This document shows positions 18,460 to 26,972 of a DNA stretch of 64,000 nt, piece after piece. Positions within the stretch are counted from its first letter, which is position 1. Every line of letters starts with the position of its first letter. Origin of the DNA: Chelativorans multitrophicus (GTDB lineage Bacteria > Pseudomonadota > Alphaproteobacteria > Rhizobiales > Rhizobiaceae); the NCBI RefSeq assembly GCF_011317445.1, contig NZ_JAAAPL010000002.1:620001-684000 (forward strand). Direction: 5' to 3'. Position numbers and translations under genes: made by a program. The notes beneath the pieces are model-generated. The model searched no databases and was not told where the DNA came from. It was given only the letters and a program-made list of their open reading frames with translations.

Positions 18460-18965
18460 GAACATCACCGCTGGCCTGCGCGCTCCTGTTTTCATGCCTT
18501 CTGGTACAGCCGTCGCTCGCCCAGGCCCCGACCGGCCCCAACAATTCGCGGGGCGCTGCCGACGATGTCGATAGGGACGAGTCCCCGGTGATTGTCAGTC
18601 CCGACCGGGCTGGGGGCCAGTCACAGGAGAATCCGAACGACTTCCGCAATGAGCTTGAGAGTTTCGTCCAGGTCCGAGGCACTTGGGCGAGCGATCAGGC
18701 CGCCTGCGCTTCCGCCGAGGGGGGCAGCGGCCAAGGTCTTTATATCACCGACACGATGATCCGCTCCGAGGGAGCGACCTGCAGCGTCCGTGATGTGGAA
18801 ACAACGGGCGATACGGCGCAGGTCTATACCAGCTGCACAATCGGCGGTGAGCAAAGCGAGCGCACCTTCACGCTTCAGAAAACGGGTGCGGATACGCTCT
18901 CCGTCACCTCCCCCGTTGAGGGCGCGGAGCGCACACTCACCGTTACCCGCTGTCCCGACAAATAG
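18456..18965 (+). CDS. Putative periplasmic protein, unknown function
   Basis: A 169-residue protein with a signal peptide MRTSPLACALLFSCLLVQPS and probable cleavage after LAQA. The linker is rich in Asn, Asp and Gly; the folded part (about residues 68-167) has four cysteines (AACASAEG, TCSV, SCTIGG, RCPDK) and alternating beta-strand-like sequence, possibly a small beta-sandwich of two disulfides. It is coupled by ATGA to the upstream small gene. No catalytic motif is seen. Proteins with the GTWASDQAAC opening are common in rhizobia as uncharacterised exported proteins. Confidence 0.75.
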   Translation: MRTSPLACALLFSCLLVQPSLAQAPTGPNNSRGAADDVDRDESPVIVSPDRAGGQSQENPNDFRNELESFVQVRGTWASDQAACASAEGGSGQGLYITDTMIRSEGATCSVRDVETTGDTAQVYTSCTIGGEQSERTFTLQKTGADTLSVTSPVEGAERTLTVTRCPDK

Positions 18966-19164
18966 TGGCCTGATGGCCACGCCGGGGCAAAAAGCACGGC
19001 AGAGCCATACCTCGCCCGCTTGATGGCCTCCTGAAAATTGCGGTACTGCTAGGCTCGCTGCCATCTGCCGTCAGCTCGTTGCTGTGGCAGCACATGGTGG
19101 TGGGGCAAGCGGGGACATTGAGAGCTAGCTGGCAAGCGCAGTTTTTTGCCGGCCGGGAGGGATA

Positions 19165-21096
19165 TTGAGCAACCGCACTGCCAAGCCTTACCGGATCTCC
19201 GTTCTCGTGCGGGCGACTGTCCTTGTAGGCGCCGCGGCGATAGCCGTCCCGCCTCCGTCCGCCGCACTGGAGATTTTCGGCTTGCGCCTCTTCGAGCGCA
19301 ACACGCCGGAAGAGGAAGTCATAGGCACGCCCCAGCCCTATATGGTGGATTTCGTCGTCCAGGGTGGCGACAGGGATATCGAACGGGTGCTGCAACGCGC
19401 CTCCCGGCTTTGGGGCGACCGGGAAGAACCGGCCTCGGGCGCAGCAGGGCTTATCGCCAAGGCACGCGGAGATTACCGACGCCTTCTCAACGCGCTTTAT
19501 TCCGTGGCGCGATATGGCGGGACGATTTCAATTACCATCGACGGGCGCGAGGCAGATGATCTTCTCCCCGATGCGCAACTGGCTAGCCCAGCTTCCGTGC
19601 GTGTCGTGGTTGATCCAGGTCCCTTGTTCCACTTCGCGGATGCCCGGATAATAAACCAGGCACCTCCCGCCACCAACCGTCGCGACAGGGTTGAAAACCC
19701 GGCGGATCAGGGCTTTCGCGTCGGCGAACCAGCGCGCAGCGGAGTGATCATTGAGGCCGGCGAGCTTGCAGCCGATGCCTGGCGGCATCATGGCTATGCC
19801 AAGGCAAACGTGATCGAGCGGCGGATCGTCGCCGCCCATACGAACGACACGATCGATGCAGAGCTGACGGTGGATCCCGGACGGCATGCGGTTTTCGGGC
19901 CTGTCACCGTAAGCGGCACGGAGCGCATGGACCCCGACTTTGTCGCGCGCCAGACCGGCATCATACCTGGTGCGGAATACGATCCCGACGAGATGAAGGA
20001 GGCGCGCGACAACATCTCCAGGCTCGATGTCTTCCGTTCGGCGCGTATTCAGGAGGCGGAAACCATCGGCGCGGACGGAAGCCTGCCCATACAGGTGATC
20101 GTCCAGGAACGCCTGCCGCGGCGCTTTGGCGTCGGCGGCTCCTATTCCACCGTGGACGGATTGGGGCTGGAGGCCTTCTGGCTGCACCGAAATCTTTTCG
20201 GCCGCGCGGAACGACTGCGCATCGAAGGAAAAGTCGCCGGCATAGGTCCGACCATCGATCCCGCGGAATTGACCTATCGTGTGGGAACGACCTTCACGAA
20301 ACCCGGCATCTACTATTCGCCCAATACGGATTTCGTCGCCTCGATCTATGGCGATCGCGAGGTGCTGGACATCTACACGCGCACCGGGGTGACCGCCGAA
20401 GCGGGACTCACCCACCGCTTCACGGACCAGATCACTGGCAGGCTGCTCGCCAATGCCGCATATGCGACCTTCGATGACGATTTCGGCGAGCGCGAGTTCG
20501 TCACCGCCGGGTTTCTGGGCGGGATCGTCTACGATTCGCGGGACAATCCCGCCGACGCGACAGAGGGCATCTTCGCCGAACTGACGGTGGAGCCCTTCTA
20601 CGAGTTCAACTACGGCAACGCCGCCGCGCGCCTCACAGCCGAGGGGCGGACCTATTACAGCTTCGATGAGGACAGCCGGTTCGTTGCCGCCGGACGTCTG
20701 AAAATAGGAGCGCTCCTCGATCCCCCTCTTGCGGAGACGCCGCCCGACAAACTGTTCCTTGCAGGCGGAGGCGGTTCTGTGCGCGGCTATGCCTATCGCA
20801 GCATCGGCGTTGAAACCGCCGAGGGCACCACGGGTGGCCGCTCGCTGATCGAAGCCTCCGCGGAGCTGCGCGTCCGGGTCACGCAGTCCATCGGCCTAGT
20901 CGGGTTCGTCGACGCGGGTTACGTGGATGACAAGGCATTTCCTGATTTTTCGCAGGATCTGCGGGTCGGCGTCGGCGCTGGACTGCGCTATCTAACCGGC
21001 TTCGGACCCATCCGGCTCGACTTGGCCGTACCGCTCGACCCGCGCGGGGACGATCCGGATGTGGCCTTTTATGTCGGCATAGGACAGGCATTCTGA
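19165..21096 (+). CDS. tamA: Autotransporter assembly complex protein TamA (BamA/TamA family)
   Basis: A 643-residue outer-membrane protein that with TamB helps insert or transport envelope components. The start is TTG 19165 after GGGAGGGA, giving MSNRTAKPYR and a signal peptide (VLVRATVLVGAAAIAVPPPSAA). POTRA domains cover about residues 50-290. The 16-stranded Surface-Ag/D15 barrel begins after PRRFGVGGSYSTVDG, contains the lid-loop motif GGGGSVRGYAYRS, and ends VAFYVGIGQAF with the terminal Phe of the beta-signal. Its stop shares one base with the tamB start (TGATG), so they are coupled. Confidence 0.93.
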   Translation: MSNRTAKPYRISVLVRATVLVGAAAIAVPPPSAALEIFGLRLFERNTPEEEVIGTPQPYMVDFVVQGGDRDIERVLQRASRLWGDREEPASGAAGLIAKARGDYRRLLNALYSVARYGGTISITIDGREADDLLPDAQLASPASVRVVVDPGPLFHFADARIINQAPPATNRRDRVENPADQGFRVGEPARSGVIIEAGELAADAWRHHGYAKANVIERRIVAAHTNDTIDAELTVDPGRHAVFGPVTVSGTERMDPDFVARQTGIIPGAEYDPDEMKEARDNISRLDVFRSARIQEAETIGADGSLPIQVIVQERLPRRFGVGGSYSTVDGLGLEAFWLHRNLFGRAERLRIEGKVAGIGPTIDPAELTYRVGTTFTKPGIYYSPNTDFVASIYGDREVLDIYTRTGVTAEAGLTHRFTDQITGRLLANAAYATFDDDFGEREFVTAGFLGGIVYDSRDNPADATEGIFAELTVEPFYEFNYGNAAARLTAEGRTYYSFDEDSRFVAAGRLKIGALLDPPLAETPPDKLFLAGGGGSVRGYAYRSIGVETAEGTTGGRSLIEASAELRVRVTQSIGLVGFVDAGYVDDKAFPDFSQDLRVGVGAGLRYLTGFGPIRLDLAVPLDPRGDDPDVAFYVGIGQAF

Positions 21097-24000
21097 TGCG
21101 CTTTCTCATTGCCCTTCTCATGGCTCTCGCGATCTTGCCGGCGCTTGCGCAGGACGCGGTTCAGGATACGCCCGAGGAGGAGCGCTCGCTTTTCCTGTCC
21201 TTCATCGAAAACCGTCTGTCCACGCCTAACCGGCAGATACGGATCAGCGGCATTCAGGGTGTCCTCTCGTCGGAAGCGACCATCGGCCAGATCACCGTTG
21301 CCGACCGGCAGGGCATTTGGCTGCGGATCACCAATGCCACGATCGACTGGAGCCGCTCGACGCTGCTCCTTCGGCAGAGGCTCGAGATCTCCCGGCTGGC
21401 GGCCGAGTCGATCGAGGTTACGCGCCGGCCGCTGCCGGATGCGAATGCCCTGCCCTCGCCCGAAGCCAGGTCCTTCGCCGTTCCCGAATTGCCCATCGCC
21501 ATCAATCTCGGTCAGCTGGAAGTGGCTTCGGTGTCTTTCGGGCAGAATGTCTTCGGACTGGAGTCAAATCTCTCCGTCGCGGGCCGCTTGCGTCTGGAAG
21601 GGGGATCGCTGGACACCGCCTTGGATGTTACCCGCCTCGATGGCCCCGGCGGTCAATTGTCACTTCAGACAGTTTACGACAGTGCGGCAGATCGGCTCGA
21701 TCTTGATTTCGCCCTGACCGAGCCGCAGAACGGCGTTGTCGCCAATCTTCTCAACATCGAGGGCCGCCCGCCCCTTTCGCTCACGCTGGCCGGCTCAGGC
21801 CCGGTGGAGAATCTCGATTTGTCGATGACGATCGAGGCGTCGGGAGAGCCTGCGCTTTCCGGTACGGCTCGGTTTCGCCGGCAGCAGGAGGGGCTTGGGT
21901 TCACGGCGGATGTGGGTGGCCCCATCGCGCGGCTGGTCCCGGCGCGATTTCGCGGCTTTTTCGGCGCTGAAACCAGCCTGCAGGCGCAAGGCGTAGCCAA
22001 AAACGGCGGCGGCTTCAGACTTGATCGCCTGGATGTTGCCAGCGCTGCGCTCAGCCTTCAGGCAAGCGCAGAAACGGCGGGGGATGGGTTCCTGAACTCG
22101 CTCGCGCTCGATGCGAATATTGCCGACGCTGCCGGCTACCAGGTGCTCCTTCCCGTGAGCGGGGGAGAGACGTCTCTACGAACCGCCAGCTTGGCTGCGC
22201 GGTTCGGTGCGGCTGGAGGCGAGAACTGGAACGCCTCTCTCAATATCGAGAACCTGCACACCGGCACGTTTGCCGCCGAAAACGTGACGCTGACCATTGA
22301 AGGCATCGCGGCCGATCTTGCGACACCGGCAAACCGCCGCATCACCTATGACGGTCAAGGCGCGGTCACGGGTATCACGGCCGAGCGCGCGGATATCGCG
22401 CAGGCGCTGGGACGGGAAATCCGGCTCAACGCGGAGGGCGCATGGCAAGCCGGCGCGCCGCTTGCTATCGAAAATGCCCAGCTTTTGGGCAACGGTCTTG
22501 TCGCCACACTCTCCGGCACTTTGCTCGAATACGCCTTCCGCGGAGAGATTGGCCTGCGTGCCTCCAGCATCGCGCCATTTTCGGCGCTCGCTGACCGCAA
22601 TCTGAGCGGCGGCGTGGATCTCAGCGCCGAAGGTGAGGTTCAGCCGATCAGCGGTGCTTTCGACCTGACGCTCGACGGTACCGCAGATGAATTGCGCGTG
22701 GGCATAGAGGCGCTTGATCCCCTTCTGACCGGCCAAACGCGGCTCACAGGGCGCGTCGCGCGCAGCACGGCAGGCTTTTCGGCGGAAAATTTCCGCATTG
22801 CCAGCGATCAGATGCAGCTCACTGCGGATGGCACATTTTCCAGTGAGGCTGCCGATTTTCGCTTCGACACAACGCTGGAGAATCTCGCCACGATAACAGA
22901 GCGTGCGCAAGGGCGGCTGACCGCCAGCGGCCGTGCCTCGGGCAGCGCGGGGAATCTCAACCTCACCTTTGCCGCGCAGATACCGAACGGTCGCCTTTTG
23001 GACAAAGCGCTCGACGATGCCCGCCTCGGTTTTGACGGCACGCTCCAGGGCGAAGCTCTTACCGGACAGATCACAGGACAAGCGACACTCGAAGGCGCCC
23101 CTGCCAATCTGCGGGCGGATGTCTCCGTCGCGTCAGGCGAACGGCGCCTGAACGGCATAGATTTTTCAACGCAGGGAGCGCGGCTGACGGGAGATATCGC
23201 CCAAAATTCGGCAGGGATGCTTACCGGAGAGCTTATGCTCGATGCTTCCGATATCTCCACTGCCGCCGCCCTCTTCCTGACGGAGGCGCAAGGCGCCCTC
23301 GATGCGCATATCTCCCTCGAACCGCTGGATAATCAGCAGCACGCGAGCATCGATGCATCAGCTACACGTCTGAGACTGCCGCAATTCTCCCTGGAGAGCG
23401 GCGAGGCGGAGGCGACTATCGACGATCTTTTCGGCGTGCCGGCCGTGCAGGGCGGCCTGCAGGCAAGCGGGTTGAACGCAGCCGGGATCGACGTGAGAAC
23501 ACTATCGGCCAATGCCCAGACGAGCGGCGATGCGACCGACTTCTCGGCGCAAGCCGCTCTTACGAATGGTACGGATGTGGTTGCGCGCGGGGCCCTCGCA
23601 CCGCAGGAGGGAGGCTACCTTCTCACGCTTGCCGAAGCCTCGCTCGTCCAGGGGCCCGTTTCAGCCCGCCTCCTTCAACCCGCGCGGATTTCGGTGCGTG
23701 GCGACACATTGGCCTTCGATCCCCTGCAGCTGGACGTGGCCGGCGGACAGCTGACCGCGCAGGGCGAGATCGGACAGACGCTCAATGTTGCCCTTGGTCT
23801 CACGCGCGTGCCCTTGTCGATCGCCAACAGCATCCGGCCGGACCTTGCCTTGGGCGGCACGCTGGATGGAGAAGCGACCATTTCCGGTACGCGCCAAGAG
23901 CCTCAGGTAAATTTCAGGCTGAGCGGCCGGGACATCGCCGCTGCTGCGCTGCGCGAGGCCGGTGTCAACTCGCTTGCGGTCGAGGCAAGCGGCAGAACGC

Positions 24001-25712
24001 GCGGCGAGATTTTGAGCCTCAACGCTCAAATGACGAGCCCGAACGGCCTAAACGCCACCGTTCGAGGCGATGTGCCCCTGGCGCGCGGTCAGATGGCCGT
24101 CGACATCGACCTGCGATCTTTTCCCCTGTCACTCCTCAATGCCCGCATTCCCGGCCAGGATATCGGCGGCACGCTCACCGGTTCTGCGCGGTTAACCGGA
24201 ACTCTCGACAACCCGGCCGCTACCTTCAATGCTGAAGCAGCCGGACTTACCGCCCGCGCGCTTACCTCGGTCGGCGCAGCACCCTTGAACGCCAGGGCGT
24301 CCGGAAGGTTCGCCGGTCGTACGCTTGAACTCCAATCCTTGAGCGCGTCCGGTCCCGGCGGCCTTTCCATCTCGGGGAGCGGCCAAATCCCGCTTGCCGG
24401 CGGAGGGCTCGCGCTCAATTTGCGCGGCAGCGCGCCGCTTTCCCTTGCCAACCGGCTGCTCGCGGAGCGAGGCACGCAGTTGATGGGGACCGCAACAGCC
24501 GATCTTCGGATCGACGGCAGCATTGCCGCCCCTGCGATATCGGGAAACATCTCCACGGCCGGGGCATCGGTTGTCGATCCTGGATCGAACCTGCGCCTCG
24601 CGAACATCAATGTAGCAGCGGTTCTGTCGGGCGACACGGTTACGATCCGCTCGGCCTCGGCCGCGCTGGCGGCCGGAGGCTTGCTCTCGCTTTCCGGCAC
24701 CATCTCCACCAGCGCAGCAGCGGGTTTCCCGGCAGACCTGATGCTGCGGCTCAATGAGGCCCGCTATGCCGATGGTGAGATGGTGACGGCCACCGTTAGC
24801 GGCGGCCTGCAACTCACGGGTCCGATCACCCGCGATCCGCTCCTATCCGGCAATATTGAAGTCAGCCGCGCGGAAATTCTGGTGCCGGACGGGTTCGGCG
24901 GGAGCGCTGCATCTATCGACGTGCAGCACCTCAACCCTCCGCCGGCGGTGGAACGGACCCTCGAGAAGGCACGCGTCGCCGACGACGGCACGCCGATGCC
25001 GAGCCAGCGCCCCAGCGTTATGCGCCTCAACGTCAATATCAACGCGCCAGCACGCATCTTTGTGCGCGGGCGCGGCCTCGATGCGGAACTCGGCGGCTCC
25101 GTGCAGGTGACTGGGCCGGTGACCTCCGTCCAGCCGGTGGGCGGCTTCCGTCTGATCCGAGGCCGCCTTTCCATCCTCACGCAGCGCATAACCTTCGATG
25201 AAGGCACGGTGAGCCTCGTGGGCGACCTCGATCCGTTTCTTGATTTTGTTGCCCGGTCCGAAGGCCGCGACATAACGGTCTTCATCACCGTCCGCGGCCG
25301 TGTCTCGGAGCCTGAGGTCATCTTCTCCTCTCAACCCGAGCTACCGCAGGATGAGGTGCTGGCCCGTCTCCTCTTTGATCGTGGGGTAGATCAGCTCTCG
25401 CCCTTGCAGCTGGCGCAGCTTGCAGCCGCGGCGGCCGAGCTTGCCGGCGGGTCCGATACATCGTTTTTGGGTTCATTGCGAAGCGCCATTGGGCTCGACG
25501 AGCTCGACATCGTCACCAACGAACGCGGTAACGCTGCAGTGCGCGCCGGCCGTTATATCCAGGAGAATGTCTATGTCGGCGTGGAGGCGGGCGCGGGAGG
25601 CACGACCCGCGGAACGATAAATCTGGATATTACCGAGAATTTAAGGGTGCGCGGGGGCTTGGGAACGGGCGGGCAATCAGATCTCGGTATTTTCTACGAG
25701 CGGGATTATTAA
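21096..25712 (+). CDS. tamB: Translocation and assembly module protein TamB
   Basis: A 1538-residue AsmA-like bridging protein that spans the periplasm, working with TamA and thought to move phospholipids or help assemble outer-membrane proteins. An N-terminal hydrophobic anchor (MRFLIALLMALAILPALAQ) precedes a long beta-helical region full of short hydrophobic repeats. The C-terminal DUF490 domain (about the last 330 residues) contains RLSILTQRITFDEGTV and QENVYVGVEAGAGGTTRGT and ends GQSDLGIFYERDY. Length exceeds E. coli TamB (1259) but is usual for alphaproteobacteria. It is immediately followed by structured, G-rich non-coding DNA. Confidence 0.93.
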   Translation: MRFLIALLMALAILPALAQDAVQDTPEEERSLFLSFIENRLSTPNRQIRISGIQGVLSSEATIGQITVADRQGIWLRITNATIDWSRSTLLLRQRLEISRLAAESIEVTRRPLPDANALPSPEARSFAVPELPIAINLGQLEVASVSFGQNVFGLESNLSVAGRLRLEGGSLDTALDVTRLDGPGGQLSLQTVYDSAADRLDLDFALTEPQNGVVANLLNIEGRPPLSLTLAGSGPVENLDLSMTIEASGEPALSGTARFRRQQEGLGFTADVGGPIARLVPARFRGFFGAETSLQAQGVAKNGGGFRLDRLDVASAALSLQASAETAGDGFLNSLALDANIADAAGYQVLLPVSGGETSLRTASLAARFGAAGGENWNASLNIENLHTGTFAAENVTLTIEGIAADLATPANRRITYDGQGAVTGITAERADIAQALGREIRLNAEGAWQAGAPLAIENAQLLGNGLVATLSGTLLEYAFRGEIGLRASSIAPFSALADRNLSGGVDLSAEGEVQPISGAFDLTLDGTADELRVGIEALDPLLTGQTRLTGRVARSTAGFSAENFRIASDQMQLTADGTFSSEAADFRFDTTLENLATITERAQGRLTASGRASGSAGNLNLTFAAQIPNGRLLDKALDDARLGFDGTLQGEALTGQITGQATLEGAPANLRADVSVASGERRLNGIDFSTQGARLTGDIAQNSAGMLTGELMLDASDISTAAALFLTEAQGALDAHISLEPLDNQQHASIDASATRLRLPQFSLESGEAEATIDDLFGVPAVQGGLQASGLNAAGIDVRTLSANAQTSGDATDFSAQAALTNGTDVVARGALAPQEGGYLLTLAEASLVQGPVSARLLQPARISVRGDTLAFDPLQLDVAGGQLTAQGEIGQTLNVALGLTRVPLSIANSIRPDLALGGTLDGEATISGTRQEPQVNFRLSGRDIAAAALREAGVNSLAVEASGRTRGEILSLNAQMTSPNGLNATVRGDVPLARGQMAVDIDLRSFPLSLLNARIPGQDIGGTLTGSARLTGTLDNPAATFNAEAAGLTARALTSVGAAPLNARASGRFAGRTLELQSLSASGPGGLSISGSGQIPLAGGGLALNLRGSAPLSLANRLLAERGTQLMGTATADLRIDGSIAAPAISGNISTAGASVVDPGSNLRLANINVAAVLSGDTVTIRSASAALAAGGLLSLSGTISTSAAAGFPADLMLRLNEARYADGEMVTATVSGGLQLTGPITRDPLLSGNIEVSRAEILVPDGFGGSAASIDVQHLNPPPAVERTLEKARVADDGTPMPSQRPSVMRLNVNINAPARIFVRGRGLDAELGGSVQVTGPVTSVQPVGGFRLIRGRLSILTQRITFDEGTVSLVGDLDPFLDFVARSEGRDITVFITVRGRVSEPEVIFSSQPELPQDEVLARLLFDRGVDQLSPLQLAQLAAAAAELAGGSDTSFLGSLRSAIGLDELDIVTNERGNAAVRAGRYIQENVYVGVEAGAGGTTRGTINLDITENLRVRGGLGTGGQSDLGIFYERDY

Positions 25713-25742
25713 ACAACCCCAAGCACTTCCTGGAAACCGGAT

Positions 25743-25771
25743 AAAAAAATGCCGGCGTTTTAGCGCCGGCA
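25743..25771 (-). terminator. Intrinsic terminator in minus orientation after tamB
   Basis: TGCCGGCG (25750-25757), loop TTTTAG, CGCCGGCA (25764-25771). The seven A residues at 25743-25749 become seven T residues after the hairpin on the minus strand, so the canonical terminator faces into tamB from the right. On the plus strand no T-run follows the hairpin. No minus-strand gene immediately to the right uses it; it would stop antisense transcription into tamB. Confidence 0.6.
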
Positions 25772-25772
25772 A

Positions 25773-25818
25773 ACGGCACGCAATTGTGGGGTTGGGGGGC
25801 GGGGGGAGTGCGTGCCGT
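25773..25818. other. 10-bp hairpin with G-quadruplex-capable loop
   Basis: ACGGCACGCA (25773-25782) and TGCGTGCCGT (25809-25818) pair perfectly. The 26-base loop contains GGGG, GGGGGG and GGGGGG runs separated by TT and C, enough guanines for a four-tract G-quadruplex. It sits two bases after the preceding terminator hairpin. Confidence 0.6.
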
Positions 25819-25955
25819 CCCCCTACAAATGCCTGGACCGCGGGAAGGTTCCCAAAGTTCTAAAAAATTTATTCAGACCGCAATTTCGCAGGACAGAAGG
25901 AGGAACCGCTTGCCGGGTGGCGTGTTCGACAAGGTACCTGCGATGGAGACCTAGG

Positions 25956-26285
25956 ATGCATAGGGACACCCTGAAAATCTATCGGCTTGTACCGGACGCG
26001 GCCGAAACGGATCCCAATTGGGATCTTGCCGAACCGGCAGGCGAGGTGGTGGTTAGAGCCCGTTCGGAGGCCGACGCACGAATCCTGGCCACCGAAGCGG
26101 AGGTGGACTTTCTGGATACGCAAGCCAAGCCAGGCGACGGCGTCTCGACGAGCTTTGCTAGCGCGTTCCGCGATCAAAGGCTTTACCGCGTCGTGGAAGA
26201 CGATAGCGGCAGCTTTCCTGTTGAAGGACCTCGGCAAGTTCTAAGCGGGCTGTCGCGCCGGGATCCCATCAAGCATGGATACTGA
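25956..26285 (+). CDS. Conserved hypothetical protein
   Basis: A 109-residue soluble protein starting MHRDTLKIYRLVPDAAETDP with strand-forming segments GEVVVRARSEADARILA, FASAFRDQRLYRVVEDD and a short C-terminal tail. The frame runs open back to 25812, but ATG 25956 is the natural start. I recall similar rhizobial proteins that share the GEVVVRARSxADAR and SAFRD patterns, but none with a known role. The sequence suggests a small alpha/beta domain. It lies between tamB and a minus-strand secreted protein, with only 33 bases between the convergent stops. Confidence 0.75.
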   Translation: MHRDTLKIYRLVPDAAETDPNWDLAEPAGEVVVRARSEADARILATEAEVDFLDTQAKPGDGVSTSFASAFRDQRLYRVVEDDSGSFPVEGPRQVLSGLSRRDPIKHGY

Positions 26286-26318
26286 GATGGAGGACTGAAC
26301 GGAGTGAAAGGGGAAGGT

Positions 26319-26822
26319 TCACCGCGACACCTTCACGCGATACACTGTAGTCAACGTCTCCTCGGGAGCGAGGGGGTCGCTTAGTTTCCAGCGGATCTCC
26401 TTGTAGTCCTCAGGTCCAGCGGGAACACGCACTTCCGTCCCGTCAGGCTTTTTGATCGTCTTGCGGGCGGGCAAGGTCTGCCAGGGCTCGCCCGGCACTA
26501 ACACCTCAAAGGTGGCGTCGTCCAACACCTTGAGGGCATCAGTGGTAAAGATGGTATTGTCCGGAATAGGCCCGTTTATCACGAGGCCTGCCAAGGGCGT
26601 ATCCGAAAGATTTGTATAGGTGCCCGTATATTGAAGCACGTCACCGGGCGATGCCGTTTTTGCGGATATCAGCATCTCTTTTTTGGTTTCCGCATCGAAT
26701 TCGACGCGCTGGACGACGAGTTTAGCCTCTATCGGGCTCTGAGAAGCCTCTTGGGCAACTGCTGAAAAAGGCGCGATCGCAAATCCAGCAGCTATAAAGA
26801 AAGCTCTGATCCAATGTTTCAT
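26319..26822 (-). CDS. Secreted DUF11-like protein
   Basis: A 167-residue protein with signal peptide MKHWIRAFFIAAGFAIAP and cleavage near SAVAQEA. AAGGAGA lies just upstream of ATG 26822; the frame remains open to 26885. The mature part is a beta-sandwich of the DUF11 type, with SPGDVLQYTGTYTNLSDTPL and a C-terminal EETLTTVYRVKVS. The PGDxLQY motif recurs in the C-terminal domain of the much larger upstream gene (26973-31421), which is on the same strand, so they probably belong to one surface or secreted system. Function is unknown. Confidence 0.75.
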   Translation of the reverse strand: MKHWIRAFFIAAGFAIAPFSAVAQEASQSPIEAKLVVQRVEFDAETKKEMLISAKTASPGDVLQYTGTYTNLSDTPLAGLVINGPIPDNTIFTTDALKVLDDATFEVLVPGEPWQTLPARKTIKKPDGTEVRVPAGPEDYKEIRWKLSDPLAPEETLTTVYRVKVSR

Positions 26823-26972
26823 TTGGCTCTCCTTGGTTTCAAATGCGCGATGGTCTTTGCGGCTTTGTCCTCGCCGTATTTTCATCCGCAGAAATCGGGT
26901 GAAGGTTCACGCAGCAATCACGCTTCCTGCATTAATGGTGAAATAACAAAGCAGTGACGGGGGAACTGGTCT

